NCBI RefSeq assembly: GCF_000276665.1
Contig: NW_004955426.1
Span: 24,985,839-25,049,838 of the forward strand
Direction: 5' to 3'
Source: Chinchilla lanigera
Lineage: Eukaryota; Chordata; Mammalia; Rodentia; Chinchillidae
DNA: 64,000 bases
The stretch's first letter is position 1; each line of letters starts with the position of its first letter. The notes under the pieces are model-generated. The model saw only the letters and a program-made list of their open reading frames with translations, was not told the DNA's origin and did no database searches. This document shows positions 1 through 11,560 of the stretch, in pieces. Both the position numbers and the translations under genes were made by a program.

Positions 1-1740
1 TTTTTTTTTTTATTCTGTAAGTTTTAAATGATTCAATTTTCCAAATAGTCAATTTTGTATATGTTTGAAGATCATAAATTATCTACTGAATAAAATTAAG
101 TTTTAATTACTATGATTCATCTCTTTTCTCAAACATTGACTCACCATCTGGAGAGTTAGATTTCATTAGTTCGTAACAGCTGAGAGCCTTCAGACTTTCA
201 CGTCATAGCTTGACCCAAGTGCACAGCCTCTCAGCTTTGTCCTGCTGCACTCTGAATGCCAAATTCAGCTCATTTGCGTGAAGACACTTATTATGCTATT
301 GGATGCACTCCAGACTCTACCGAAGTATCTTTTTCTAGGTATCTTTAGATATGCTTTGCAGGATCCTCTCTCCTAGGTGAGGCTGTTCATATAGTTACAC
401 ATTTAATGATCACAGTCTCCCTCCTCTGTACCCCTTTCATTTTCTCTTGGCACAAAGTCTGCCTTCCAAAGTGAAAAACCTAGTCAGAGTTCTCTGTATC
501 CTTTTCATAATCACATAGGCAAGAATCTCACAAACACACCTTCACAGGGTTATGGAAGTGCTACCTGTTTGGTATCTCAGAGTCAATTCAGTGTGCATTG
601 CATGCTAGATCAAATACAGCAAATACAGTAAGTCTCATTTCTCGTGCCATTGCTAGATATGTGGAGGGCCCTTGAAGGAAGCAGCAAGGCTGTTGATTGT
701 GAATGCTGTAACATGCATGAAAAGAACAGGAGATTCTGATGCATCCCTCTGATCTCCTCACGTCTTCCCTGGTCAGTGCTACTCCTTTCCTGTCCATTCC
801 CACCCCATCTCTCATGAAAAGATAGGTCAAAACAAATGGAGATTTTCTTACAGACATTACATCCTGATGGAAATACAGGTGCTAAAGCCTATATATTAAT
901 GGAGCCTAAAGAAGCCTCATGATATGTGTGCTATTGCTTGTTAGTGCTAAGACCATGAATAAGCAAATGTGCTCCAAGTGACATCTGCAAACAAAGCTGG
1001 AAACTAGATAGACTGAGTAAGAACGAACAGCACAAGGGCAGGAGACATTCAGGAGGTAATTTATACAAAATCGCACAGCTAAGGAGGGCTGGGGCCTGCG
1101 CTCGCACTCAGCTGACTACACTCCCATGTAGTTGAGTGGTTAAGAACCACCTGTCCTCCCACTGACATGCTGAAGAGTGGCTTTCTAAGGCTTAGTTTAT
1201 TCCTTTTTACAATGGGACAACAATGTGACTCCCCTTTTAGATTTACTATAGGCTTAACAACGATAGATAATAGGGGCTTAGTACTATCCCTGGCACATCC
1301 CTTGCATTCACCCACTGTTTTTTCACATTATTGACACAGCACTCCTCTTTTGAACTATGCATAGGCTCAACCGAAGCAGGAAAGTTGACCTTGGCCATGT
1401 GTTTGTGAACAGAGTAAACCAGAACTTCACAAGGAAGTAGTCAATTGCGTAATTGTCATTAGAAACTGTTATCAATTTCCCTGGCAATTGCAGAAGTGGT
1501 AAACTACCCCTGCACAATAGGCACAAGATCAAGGCAGAAATACTGTGAAGAATTTTCTGCTTCCGGTTTCTGCCACCCACTTCCAAGAGCCTTAGAGAGG
1601 GGCAGAAGGTGGCTAGACTGAACATACTGAAGTTACTCACAGAAATTATATCTTTATTTCTTTATTGGAATGTTCTTTTTTTTCTCAGAAGTGGGACAAT
1701 ATCATTCAGCAGTCAGTAATATACACTCTGTTGCAGCATT
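1..1740. other. Intergenic DNA upstream of PTGER4, no gene seen
   Basis: This is AT-rich unique-looking sequence. I see no exon with conserved coding content and no recognisable SINE. The open frames on the minus strand (588-857, 1079-1640) have no resemblance to a known family and look random. Confidence 0.6.
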
Positions 1741-1866
1741 TTTGAGCCATGTGACCTTGTAAAAGTCACTTGGTCTGTCTCTGTCTCAATACCCTTATTT
1801 GTAAATTAGGGACAGTACTTTGCACATTGCCCAGTACTTGATGAGTGGTTAGTAAAAGTTAGTTAC
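1740..1866 (+). repeat. MIR SINE remnant
   Basis: The stretch runs through 'gtgaccttgtaaaagtcact', a run about counts and 'ttatttgtaaattagggaca', then a degraded 'cccagtacttgatgagtggt'. This is the order of motifs in the MIR core (loss of free base counts, 'cctcatctgtaaaatgggga', 'agtgcctggcacatag'). It is strongly diverged, as expected for an ancient MIR. Confidence 0.6.
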
Positions 1867-1867
1867 T

Positions 1868-2040
1868 GAGCCAGGTAGGGTGACACACGCCTGTAGTTCC
1901 AGCAACTCAGGAGGCCACAGCAGGAAAATCACAACTTTGAAGCCAGCCTGTGCAACCTAGCAAGACTCTGACTCAAAATAAAATGTCCAAACATTGGGTT
2001 GGGAGTGTAGCTCAATGGTAGAGTGCTTGTCTGGCATGAG
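1868..2040 (+). repeat. B4-type SINE (B1 half plus ID half)
   Basis: The first half has B1 features ('cacacgcctgtagttccagc', 'aggaggccacagcaggaaaa', 'gcaagactctgactcaaaat'). The second half is a degraded ID-like tRNA part ('gggttgggagtgtagctcaa', 'ggtagagtgcttgtctggca'). B1 fused to ID is the structure of rodent B4. There are no clear flanking duplications. Confidence 0.75.
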
Positions 2041-4260
2041 TAATAAGCCAGAAGGGAGGGAGAAGGAAGAAATGGGATGTTAGCATCTGCCTCAGGCCTA
2101 AAGCATCACACAATTAGCACAGTAGCTCAGGGATCAGGGGCTGGCACTGGCTCTGTAAAGAAAATGATTCCCCCAAGCTACTAAAATAAATACGCGTCCC
2201 CTACTAACCTCACAGCTGTTTAGGGATTACTTGGGCAGAATGGCACCTTTTCTGATAATTGTAGCTTTCAAAAACCTACCAAAGCCTCAGATGTCTGTCT
2301 TGCCCTAGAAATGAACATGTTTGCGCAAATTTGTAAAACAGCCAACCTCATCCTCTAATCCTCTGCACAAATCTCACATAATAAACACAGGGAGGAAAGT
2401 CAGATACAAAAATATATTTTGCCACTGTCAAAGAAAGTAACTGAACACTTAAGGATATGGGGGGGGATCTTTTAGGATACACATAACTGAATTTTTAAGT
2501 TGATATTGTTAAATGTTCTCCCTCTTATGAGCAGCCTTTTGCAAGGGTGATATTTGATTTGACGTTAAAAGCTGAATAGTTTGTCATGTAGCTATGAGAG
2601 ACCATTAGACATTCTTTGACAACCCAGAAGGTATGGGCACTTCCAAAATCAGTGTTTCTAGAGCTTCACGTTTGACTTCAGGTGACTGGGCAGCATGTGC
2701 AGACCTAAAGGGAGAGCTCCAGAACTAACGGAGCTCAGCTAAAACCTCATCTTGAGTATATTCTCCTCAAAAGAAAAATGTATTTTATCTCCACTAGGGG
2801 GGAATATATTTTTTAATGTTTAATTTGGGAAACAAAAGGTTTTTAAAAGGGTGCAATTCAGAAAAAAGAAATACAAAATTAAATGATTCTTTTTCTGTTT
2901 GTGATTTATTAGTCTATAAAACATATTTTATAGGTGGAAAACTTATGTAAAAACTGACTGCTATTAAAGTTTACATTGCACAAAGTTTAATCAGATTCAT
3001 AGTGAACCACCTCTTAGACCATGTTCTGCAATTCCTACAGCAGTGGTAGGACACGGTCAAATGAAAAAGGACCATGAAGACAACAAGTTAGCTTTGAAAA
3101 ATGTATGCTGTTTGTTCAGCTACCAAAATTTCACAAAATATTTGGTGTTTAATAATTGATACTTTCTTGCTAATTCAGCACTGACAAAAAAAATCCACAT
3201 TTGATTTCTCAGCCTTCAAATCAAATCTCTTCAAAATGTACTCACTCTTAGAAATGTCACAATGAAAGCCATTAGTTCATCACTTAACATGAATTAATAC
3301 TGTAATGAAGCATACACATGGAGGAATTTTGAGGACTCAAAAATATACTTGCTTTCCTTCTGTGAAATTAAGCAAGTGAACCTCAGCAAATCTGCTTTAA
3401 GCAAATTTCATGGTTCCTCTAATATGTAATCAATAATCTTATTGCAAACATACTCAAAGTACATTAGCATCAAAAGGTCTTATGGTAATGAAATGGATGG
3501 CTATATGAAAAATGAAATGGCCTTTCTTACTAGATCAAGCACCATAGCTATTCTTTGAAAGAGTAAGTTTTCCTGTGAAATAGCCCAGCTACTGTACTTC
3601 ACTTGTTTGAAACAGACTGGCCTTCCTCAGATGCCCCTACCTTCAGATCTCACACTGAAGAGTTTTAACTCACACCTTTAGTTTCATTTGGACTTAGTAC
3701 TCATTGACCTGGAGACAAGGAACAGAGCAGGCTAAAGCCGATCTCTGCTTCAATTTAAACAGTTGGTGAAGTTGGAATTATCCTCAACAAACGATCCTAC
3801 TTCATTTCCCTCCTCCTCTTTCCCTAATCAAAAGCTTTAAACTTGTGTTACAAATAAATGTGCATTAATTTTTCATAAGGGTTCATGAAGCTCAGCTAAC
3901 AAACAAGTGACAGATTCTGGAAAAGAGACAGATTCTTTCAAGTCATGCTTTCCTCTTCAAACTTCAATGATTTCCCATCATTCAGTGCTCCTCAGTCAGC
4001 TGGTTCAGTTCCAAGTTTTCTCAAGAGATCTACTGTCCTCTAGAGCCTCCAAAATCTTCATGTTAGCTCTTGGCCTGCAGGACTTCATCTTTCTTCCCTG
4101 AGATGGGGACTTGAAATTTCAAACCTGAATGTGTAGGGGTCCTATACTTGGGGTGGATGATAACCTCCTATGGTTGCTAACTAGAAAGGCATTTTGGAGA
4201 GGAGCAAACAAACACCATTCACAAAACCTGCCACATGCTCAGACAGACCATTCCTGGTCT
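2041..4260. other. Unique-looking intergenic DNA, no gene seen
   Basis: The sequence is AT-rich and I recognise no repeat or exon in it. A 29-base block at 3852-3880 recurs exactly at 5291-5319 (see findings). Confidence 0.5.
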
Positions 4261-4269
4261 CAAATCTGA

Positions 4270-4510
4270 ATGAAGTTTCTCCTGCTATTTTATTTCATTA
4301 CATGGATCACATGTGTACATGTATATTTATGTGTTTATTTATATATTTAATATCTTTTTCCTTTCTGGACACCAGGCATTTCTCTATTATACAGCAAGCT
4401 GCACAAGGGCAGGAACTGTTCATTCTGTTCAAAATGTGTATGCAGGAACGAGCACACACTTATACACAGCCAACTCTCCATAAGTAGTTATTGAATGGAC
4501 AGACAGAAGG
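4270..4510 (+). repeat. L2 LINE 3'-end remnant
   Basis: Motifs in order are 'ctggacaccaggcatttctc', 'gctgcacaagggcaggaact' and 'agtagttattgaatggacag'. They match the L2 3' end ('...agggcagggact...', 'caataaatatttgttgaatgaatg'). The copy is old and degraded. Confidence 0.55.
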
Positions 4511-5000
4511 ACAGATACAGAACAGGAGGAAGAAATGCTGGCTTGGCCATTTAAGGCACAATGAGCACACCAGGAATACAACCCTTCTCTCTAGAGAATG
4601 TAAATATGACTTTTCTCTGTTCTGGGTCAGCTGGACCGATGTATATGTGACAGTGCATGAGGGATGCGTTTGGTGAGTTGAGGGCAGTGATTTATACCCA
4701 AGCCTCCTTAGGTTAGATAAGCACAGAGGTATTGAAGCAGAGATGCTGGGGGATCTAATGCAGAATAGAACTCATATGGAGCATAAGGTCTTTGATTCCT
4801 GTGCTTCACTGGTTGTGGTAAGCATCGCACTAGGACACTGCCAGTTTTTACAGGACAAGGTCTCAGTTGTGCTCACGATGAGCTAATGTCAAGAAAAGAG
4901 GTTCTACAGCTACAGTGTCTAGTAAGACAAGCTGGGTCCTGATGTCTGACAAAGCACAGCTTCTTTCCCCAGCACACCACCACTCACAAAGGCCTCTCCT
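4511..5000. other. Intergenic DNA, nothing recognised
   Basis: No exon, SINE or LINE is recognisable in this stretch. It ends at the long polypyrimidine tract. Confidence 0.5.
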
Positions 5001-5010
5001 TCCTTCCTTC

Positions 5011-5058
<48 letters not shown>

Positions 5059-5205
5059 TTTCTTTCTTTCTTTTCTTTCTTTCGTTTGTTCTTTCTTTCT
5101 CTTTCTTTCCTTTCCCTTTCTTTCATTCTCTCTTTCTTGTTCTTTCTCCCTCGCTCCCTCTCTCTCTTTCTTTCTATCTTCCTTTTCTTTTCTTTCCATC
5201 TTTGA
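5000..5205 (+). repeat. (TTTC)n polypyrimidine microsatellite
   Basis: About 200 bases are almost entirely C and T on this strand. There is a pure TTTC core at about 5012-5055 and interrupted CTTT/CCCT units afterwards. Long low-complexity frames on both strands across it are compositional artefacts, not proteins. Mirror-symmetric polypyrimidine tracts of this kind can form triplex (H-DNA) structures. Confidence 0.95.
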
Positions 5206-6180
5206 TTGGAAAAGTCCTCCTCTCAATCCCTACCTCCAAAGCCTTCACATTCCCTCCTTGCTTCCAGGCATATTTACATTCACTTCTCCCAAATAAATGT
5301 GCATTAATTTTTCATAAGGCATCGCAAAATGTTTTTAAAAAGTCAGGAATTTACTCTGTAAATGACTCTGTGGCCGGGTGACGTCTATGTATGAAGTGAA
5401 GTTTACTAATGTTTCTCTGTAACAGCTACACTGTGATCACACAGCCAGAATTAAATGTATCTCGGAGCAATTATCTCAGTTAATTTATGCAATTTAAGTG
5501 AGCAATGTAAATTATCTCATTGGAAGTAATTCATTTCTTCTCATTAAAGGAAGGGAAGTGCCAAAATTATCTCAATAATTACCTTAATTCTCTCTTTGTA
5601 ATTATATACATCACTACTGTTTGAAATTTGGAGTTAGGTCCAGGGAAACATAAATTGTATCAAAATTATATATATTCAAGTTAGCATGATGCTCCCTAAA
5701 TATTTTATGCCCAACAACTAATTTTACAATCATTAGAAGTGAATTTTGAAACCACAACTACATGAAATAATACTTATTCTGATAACAGGTTGAATTTATT
5801 GGGTTTTTTTTATAAGCACGACATTGTCTATATGATTATATTATTTCCCCCTTTAACAGAACCCACAGAGTAGTAACTCCTTTTTACCTTTTACCTATGT
5901 TACCTATTACAGCCTTAAACTTAGATTTTCAAATATTCCAAAAACAATATTTTGTTTGTTTCTTTCTTGTAAGAATCCTTTCGGTTTACGTCTTATACTC
6001 TGAGTAACTACTTGGAAGATAATGATACACAGTGTAACAACTATTGTTATTCTTAGTGTCTGATTATGAAATTGTTTTTTTTTATTTCATAAAATAAAAA
6101 CACAATGCTGAAGGAAAAAAGAGAGGATTAAGAGTTATGTGAATTTGAGATGTAGTTTGGAATGCAAAATATAGATATTA
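5206..6180. other. AT-rich intergenic DNA, possibly a regulatory element at 5440-5640
   Basis: No gene is visible. Positions 5440-5640 contain many TAAT/ATTA cores ('agttaatttatgcaatttaa', 'tctcattaaagg', 'caataattaccttaattctc') without simple-repeat structure, a look typical of homeodomain-rich conserved non-coding DNA. This is an impression only, since no alignment was possible. A faint match to the composite-element 3' module is seen near 6001-6055. Confidence 0.3.
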
Positions 6181-6184
6181 TGGG

Positions 6185-6305
6185 TACAAGTTATGAAATC
6201 CAAGACACCTAGAAGAAAATTTTTGCTCTCCCATTTATTTGCACTATGATCTTGGATAATTTACTTAACCTTTATTCACCAAGTAAGGTTATTATCTACC
6301 AGCAC
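6185..6305 (+). repeat. MIR SINE remnant
   Basis: The stretch reads 'ctatgatcttggataattta' then 'acttaacctttattcaccaa' and 'gtaaggttattatctacc', which follow the MIR core motif order. It is old and diverged. Confidence 0.55.
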
Positions 6306-6645
6306 CAGAAACTAAGTACTGTCAATTTAATTAGGAAAGTAATTTATTGGAAAGATGACCAGCTGCAGAGCCATCAGAGAAGCTGGTAGCCGGAAATTCA
6401 GCCAAGTTCACATCATTCTAACCGAGTTAGGATGCCTCAATCCACAGCCACTATCACTGTCAGACCCTTGGCACCACCATCCGCAGACTCGGTGTTGCTG
6501 TAGATGGCCCCTCAAGAGCAGATTTGTGGGCAGAGGTACCTGATAGGCCAAGCAAAGTCACCTGGTTAAAGGTGATGGAGAGCAGATCCAGCCCATTTAG
6601 CTTTTGTTATGACAGCCTGGGTCTTGCTTCAAAACAGTATCATAC

Positions 6646-6806
6646 AGAAGCCACTTTGAAGATATCAATATGTAATACAACCACCATTGTTAATTCCCTA
6701 CCACTTTGTTTGTAACTCTGTATTTCTGTATTGTGCTTGTGATATGTTGTAAAATGTTGTATGTCTGTTAATGTTTCCCTCCTTTTATCTTTAAATTAAA
6801 TGAAAA
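6646..6806 (+). mobile_element. 5'-truncated copy A of a composite A-tailed retroposon
   Basis: This 161-base insertion starts 'agaagccactttgaagatat' and ends in an A-run. It is flanked by an exact 15-base duplication, aaaacagtatcatac, at 6631-6645 and 6807-6821. Target duplication plus an A tail is the signature of LINE-type target-primed reverse transcription. The body matches one ~100 bp unit of the 3' module seen at 44,884-46,140 (reverse) and 48,723-49,711. I infer that it is a severely truncated member of that family. No coding capacity. Confidence 0.8.
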
Positions 6807-6821
6807 AAAACAGTATCATAC

Positions 6822-6985
6822 TTGGGCAGGCACCTGCAATCCCAGCAGTCAGGAGGCTGAGGCAGGAAGATCACTGTGAGTTCGACTCCAGCCTGAGCTA
6901 CAAAGTGAGTTCAAGGCCAACCTGAGCTGCATAGTGAAACTCTGTCTCAAAAACACAAAAAACAAAACAAAACAAAACAAAAATA
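6822..6985 (+). repeat. B1 SINE
   Basis: The body shows 'ggcacctgcaatcccagcag', 'aggctgaggcaggaagatca', 'gcctgagctacaaagtgagt' and 'gaaactctgtctcaaaaaca', followed by a CAAAA-type tail. It carries the internally duplicated 'gagctacaaagtgagttcaa / gagctgcatagtgaaac' arrangement seen in other B1 copies of this window. It begins immediately after the right target duplication of copy A. Confidence 0.9.
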
Positions 6986-7046
6986 TCACAGTGGAAGATT
7001 CCTTCAACAAGAAAAGGGCTCAAACACTGAGGAATCTTTTAAAAAT

Positions 7047-7215
7047 GATATCTCAGTGGACGTAGAGGCACATGCCTATAATCCTAGCACTCAAGATGCC
7101 AAGGCAGGATCACCTAGAGTTCAAGGCCAACCTGGACTACATAGGCAAGACTCATCTCAAAAAACCTAGCTAACTAACTAACAATAAGTAAATAAGTAAA
7201 TAAATAAATAAATAA
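7047..7215 (+). repeat. B1 SINE with (TAAA)n tail
   Basis: Diverged B1: 'ggcacatgcctataatccta', 'ttcaaggccaacctggacta' and 'aagactcatctcaaaaaacc', ending in CTAA and TAAA repeats. Confidence 0.85.
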
Positions 7216-7349
7216 GATGCCTCCTGTAAGAGAATTCTCAATCAGCTTACAGTTATGCACACAGTTTTCTACTATGAGAATTACCCCTAAGAAAATATTG
7301 CCACCTCTATTTTGGAGGAAATTCTGAAGAAAAATGTCTCCCATGTTCC

Positions 7350-7495
7350 TTCACCAAACTTTACTTTGCTCATCTGTAAAGTGTAGGTATTACTACCTGG
7401 TACCTCCTCATAGGTTAGTTGAGAAAATTATACAATACTTAGTACAGTGCCTCATAGAGACTAAACACTGGTTAAATTTCAGCTATCCTTACTAA
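7350..7495 (+). repeat. MIR SINE
   Basis: Clear MIR motifs: 'ctcatctgtaaagtgtaggt', 'acctcctcataggttagttg', 'agtacagtgcctcatagaga' and 'tggttaaatttcagctatcc'. Confidence 0.75.
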
Positions 7496-7499
7496 TCTT

Positions 7500-10400
7500 T
7501 GTGACTTTGAGCTTCTCTATCCCCACATACTCATTCACTATAAACAGATGAAGGCAATCCTACCAAATTAGCAGCATGAACTTCCTGCAGAAATGAGCCC
7601 CTCAAATTTCAGTGGATTATTTTCATTCCATTTATGGTCCAGGGAGAGTTGCTGGGGTAGGAATGAAGTCCTCACTTCATGCAGACAGTCAGGGACCCAC
7701 TCAGTTTCTATCTATCAAGTGCCTCTGCCATAGGTCAGAGTCCTGCATTGCCTTGGCAGAAAAGAAGAGGTACACACAAAGGACCAGGGTCTTGTGCGGA
7801 CCAGGCCTAGAAGTGGCACATATCATTTCTGGGTATTCCATTGGTGAGAATTCTGTCACGTGGGCTGTACTTAACCACAGAAGTCAGTTGAGAGCAACAT
7901 GCAGCTATGTGTTCAAGAGGAAGTGGAAACAGGATCTGGTAAAACGTGGCAGTCTCTGTTACACCTACTTAACGCCCTCAGGGAGGTGCTAATAAGATTG
8001 CATGTGAATGCAAGTGTGAGTGTTATCGAAAGTGATGATTCAACACAGCTATGCTGGTGCTGGTGTTGATTATTAAGCCAGGGTATTTCTGGGTATCTTT
8101 TCAAGTGTTAAAACAGCAATTTGGGTGTGAGGAAAAAAACTGAAATGTAATCAGAAGGTCCCTCAGAGACTCCTGAACTAATAAGGTTTTTCTTTCCACC
8201 TGCACTTTAAAAATAGGTGACAGTAGGTAAATAGTCTCCTTTCTTTGCCCATTGGCCCAATCCATAATTGGGGTGAGGTGGAACTGGTGGAGAAAAAGGA
8301 GGGAAAAGTAAAACAACAAAAAGCCATTACTTTGAGCAGTGTAATTGTCGGAGGAGGAGGCCTGAAGTAATCACTGGCGGTAACCCGCCTCCATAGCAGT
8401 AATTTATCGCCACATGAAGATGTCAGGGAGTTAATCACAGTCGTGACATGTGTAACAACTCCAGAGACCAGGCTCAGCATAAAATTACTGCTTAGAAAAT
8501 GAAAATAATTAGGAGACCACACATTTGGAATGTGCCACTAGAAAGGAGGAATGCCATTAAGGCCACAACCGCATCTTTTTCTATCCCCAGGGTTGTGTGA
8601 ATGCCCCACTTGTAATCCACTGAACCAACAGGCTGGATGTGTGGAAGACAAATGTGTCCAAAGGTACCGTGCTGTTGGTACCAGATAAATGCCTTTTACA
8701 CTCTGTTTTGAATCTCCACATGGTCTGTCATGAAAGACAAAAGCAAACACAGTTTGTACAGGCTTTACTATACGGATGTTAGTGCTTCGGGAATGCTCTA
8801 AGATCCTGCCAGCTGTAGCTCAGTTAGGGTGCAGATCCAATCTGACTCATCTTGCTGCCTTTCTCCCAAGAATCATTCCCTTTATATCCCATTTCTGCTG
8901 ATTGAATCCACTGTTTGTCCCTTACTGTATTTCATTTGACCCAAGGAATACTTAGCCTCATCAGAATGAACGTAGTCGGTAGTCTTTGGGCAGCCTTTAC
9001 TTTTAAATGAGTTCTCACCTTAAAGTGTTTATTTGAAAGAGCAGTCAAACAGCTAGACCAAGCAATCCAACTGATCCAGCAGGCATTTCTTAGGTTAGTT
9101 TAAACCTTCAGAAAGGATTTAATGACAGTCCTGAAGAATTGAACTAGACTGCTCCAATGTAAAGAAGCAGGCACTGAGGCAGAAGCTGCAAGAGAGAAGA
9201 AAAACCAGTGATTAGAATAAAAATCTCTTTGTTGAAATACACAAACAATAACAAGACTCTCCCACGTAAGTGTGGTAATTCTTCTGTTCCTTTTGCAATG
9301 TGGGTTCCTGGCAGAGTGTGAGGGAAACTGGACTCCACTGTCCCAGTTTTTCAAACTGGGAGTAAGACTGTTTCCCAAACTTCAGTTTCTACTTCTGAAA
9401 ACTAAATTTAAGAGCCGTGCATATAGATGAACCTCATTACATACTCTTAGTCTTGCATACTTGTTTTTATCTAAAAAGTAAAAACTCTTTCTAAAGCTAC
9501 TGTTAAAAAAATTGCACTAGTAAGAAAAACAACTCAATTGATAAACAGCCCATGCTAACTTTTTCAGCGGTGTGTGTTAGCTTTTAGGTTTAACATATTC
9601 TTCGTCATGAAAAATTGTGTACACCAATCCTAACTGTCCTATTTTAGGAGCTCAAGAGGAAAGAAAATGCGGAAAAAGTACGTATTTGCAGAAAGTGAGT
9701 ATAGTGAACTTCCTCCCTCCCCTCCATGTATTTACTGACAACCAACTGACTTGGGTGATGGTAAAGTGATGCGGTTAGTGAGGAACGGGGGCGGAAGGTG
9801 CAGTTTCCTTTCTCTAGTGCCGATCTGTACTCCACGCCGAAGCTCCCTAGAGGCCACTACTCAAAGGAAGCACAGACAGCAGAAGTGGTTATAGTGGTGA
9901 TTAAGAAGACTGAGGCAATGACTCTCACCCATTCTTTGCATACTAACTAGCAAAGGCGTGTTTCTTTCTAATATTCATGATGAAACAGTACACAGCGCAG
10001 GGTGATGCTACCTCCAAATGGTGTCTCATGCCAGGGAATGAGTGTAGATATTCTATGACCTGAAATAAGCTGAAATCTGGAATGCCCTTTGTGGTTCTCT
10101 TATTACTCACTGAGACTAACTAGAGAACCAGATATGTACATTATTAGCAGGTTTGCTCAGTCAGGAAATAACATTTAAGAAATGAGTGCCTTTTTATCAC
10201 ATAAAGGGAACCAACTACCTACTTAACCTGTAAGGAGATTTAGTACGCTAAAGTGCATGTGTACTGCAAACAGAAAGGCTTTTTCTAGGAATTTTAATTG
10301 TGTAAGGGTCCACACAACATCGCTGCTTAGTTTCTTAAGGACTGGCTGGGAGGTAATTACTTCTGACATTTTACTATTTCAAGGTTTTACTTCTGGTTTT

Positions 10401-10920
10401 TAGAAATAGAATAGAAAGAAGTGAATAATGAGTACACGGGAAAACTCTTTCCCATCGGACAAGCCGAACAATCTAATTCCAACAAAAGACCTGGGCAACT
10501 AGGTTTTTCCCAGGCAACCATGAACTGACGCCTGGACAATCCCTTCACTCGCTGGACTTTCAAGCTCCCTCACCCTCCGGTTGTTTTTCAAAGGATTCCT
10601 GGAGTCTGACAGGCTCCAGGCGGAAACTCAGTCTACCTTCTTTCAAGTCGGACAAGCTCCCCAGCCTGAGAAAGGCAGACAGCCTCCCGCCCTCACCTAC
10701 ACTCCAGTGCCTGCGGGCCGCCTCCCTCCAAACCCAAGGCTCTGCCACCTGCGCCAGGTGAGGCTTCAGTGCCGTCCTTTTTTATTTCTTTTTCCAACCA
10801 AGCGCAGCCCGCACCCCGGGCACTGCCAACTAATTCCTTTTATGGTGAGAGGACGGATTCTTGTTTCCCCGCCCAGACCCTATACCCAGTCACCTGCCCG
10901 CCCGCTAGATGCGACAAGTC
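7500..10920. other. Upstream flank of PTGER4, no gene seen
   Basis: Open frames here (for example 7612-7992 +, 9100-9378 -) match no family I know and lack exon-like context. I see no SINE or LINE. In human the gene desert upstream of PTGER4 carries long-range regulatory elements and inflammatory-bowel-disease association signals, so some of this could be regulatory. Nothing in the sequence proves it. Confidence 0.45.
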
Positions 10921-10944
10921 TGGCCTAGGGCACATGGGTCCCGC

Positions 10945-11175
10945 ATGCGCACACACATACTCACACAGTCACACACTCACACACACACGCGCACTCTCAC
11001 ACACGTACGCACACACGTGCGCACACACATACTCACACAGTCACACACTCACACACACACGCGCACTCTCACACACACACTCACGCGCATTGACACACAT
11101 GCACTCACATAGGCACACGCTCACAGCCTCACACACATTCACAGTCACACGCTCACACTCACACACACACTCCCG
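10945..11175 (+). repeat. (CA)n-rich minisatellite, 72 bp period, near the PTGER4 promoter
   Basis: The tract is built of ACAC, TCAC and GCGC units. A 72-base higher-order unit is visible: 'acacacatactcacacagtc' at 10951 recurs at 11023, including the CACGCGCACTCTCACAC part. Alternating purine-pyrimidine DNA with CG steps is prone to Z-DNA. Open frames across it (for example 10769-11557 +) are artefacts of composition. Confidence 0.9.
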
Positions 11176-11189
11176 TCCCTCCTCTGCCA

Positions 11190-11560
11190 CTCCAGGGTCC
11201 GGTCCTAAAGCAGCGCCCTCCTTTCCGAGACTCAGGCGTTGCAGCCCGCGGACAGATGTGAAAAACAGGAGGCAGGAAAGTGAAGGGGACGAGACGCTAG
11301 TTCCAGCGCTGCTCGCGACTCCAGCAGTCTGGAAGGCTGCCCGAGGAAGGGCCGAGGATCCCAGGTCTTCCGCCCGGCGCCGGCTCTGCGCTCCGCTCTC
11401 AGGGCGCAGGCTAGAGCGCCTCAGCCAGCGCCGCCCCGCGGAGTGCAGGCCCCGCCCCGCGGCGTGCAGGCCCCGCCTCCAGCACCGCCCCCTCCGGCTC
11501 AACCAATGGGCGCCCGGGCCGCGCGCTCTCCGTCCCGCCTCCCTCAGGGAAACTTGAAGG
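11190..11560 (+). promoter_or_regulatory. PTGER4: PTGER4 CpG-island promoter
   Basis: CpG density rises sharply from about 11,200 and stays high through the coding exon. Several GC-box-like Sp1 motifs (gccccgccccgcg, gccccgcctcc, accgccccctccg) lie at 11,445-11,495. A CCAAT box (aaccaatggg) lies at 11,501-11,510. No TATA box is evident. The transcription start is not fixed by sequence; I place it shortly after the CCAAT box, roughly 11,540-11,600. Confidence 0.7.

Noticed and set aside
5005..5205. CRISPR-like periodicity
   Set aside because: The period is a simple tetranucleotide without spacers, in a mammalian sequence.
4863..5226. Lys/Glu/Arg- and Phe/Leu/Ser-rich frames
   Set aside because: They are translations of the (TTTC)n tract.
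7612..7992. 126-codon plus-strand frame
   Set aside because: No recognisable family, no splice or promoter context, and codon content is like the flanking non-coding DNA.
10769..11557. 262-codon frame with His/Thr/Ser repeats
   Set aside because: It comes from the CA minisatellite and the CpG island; there is no promoter or splice context.
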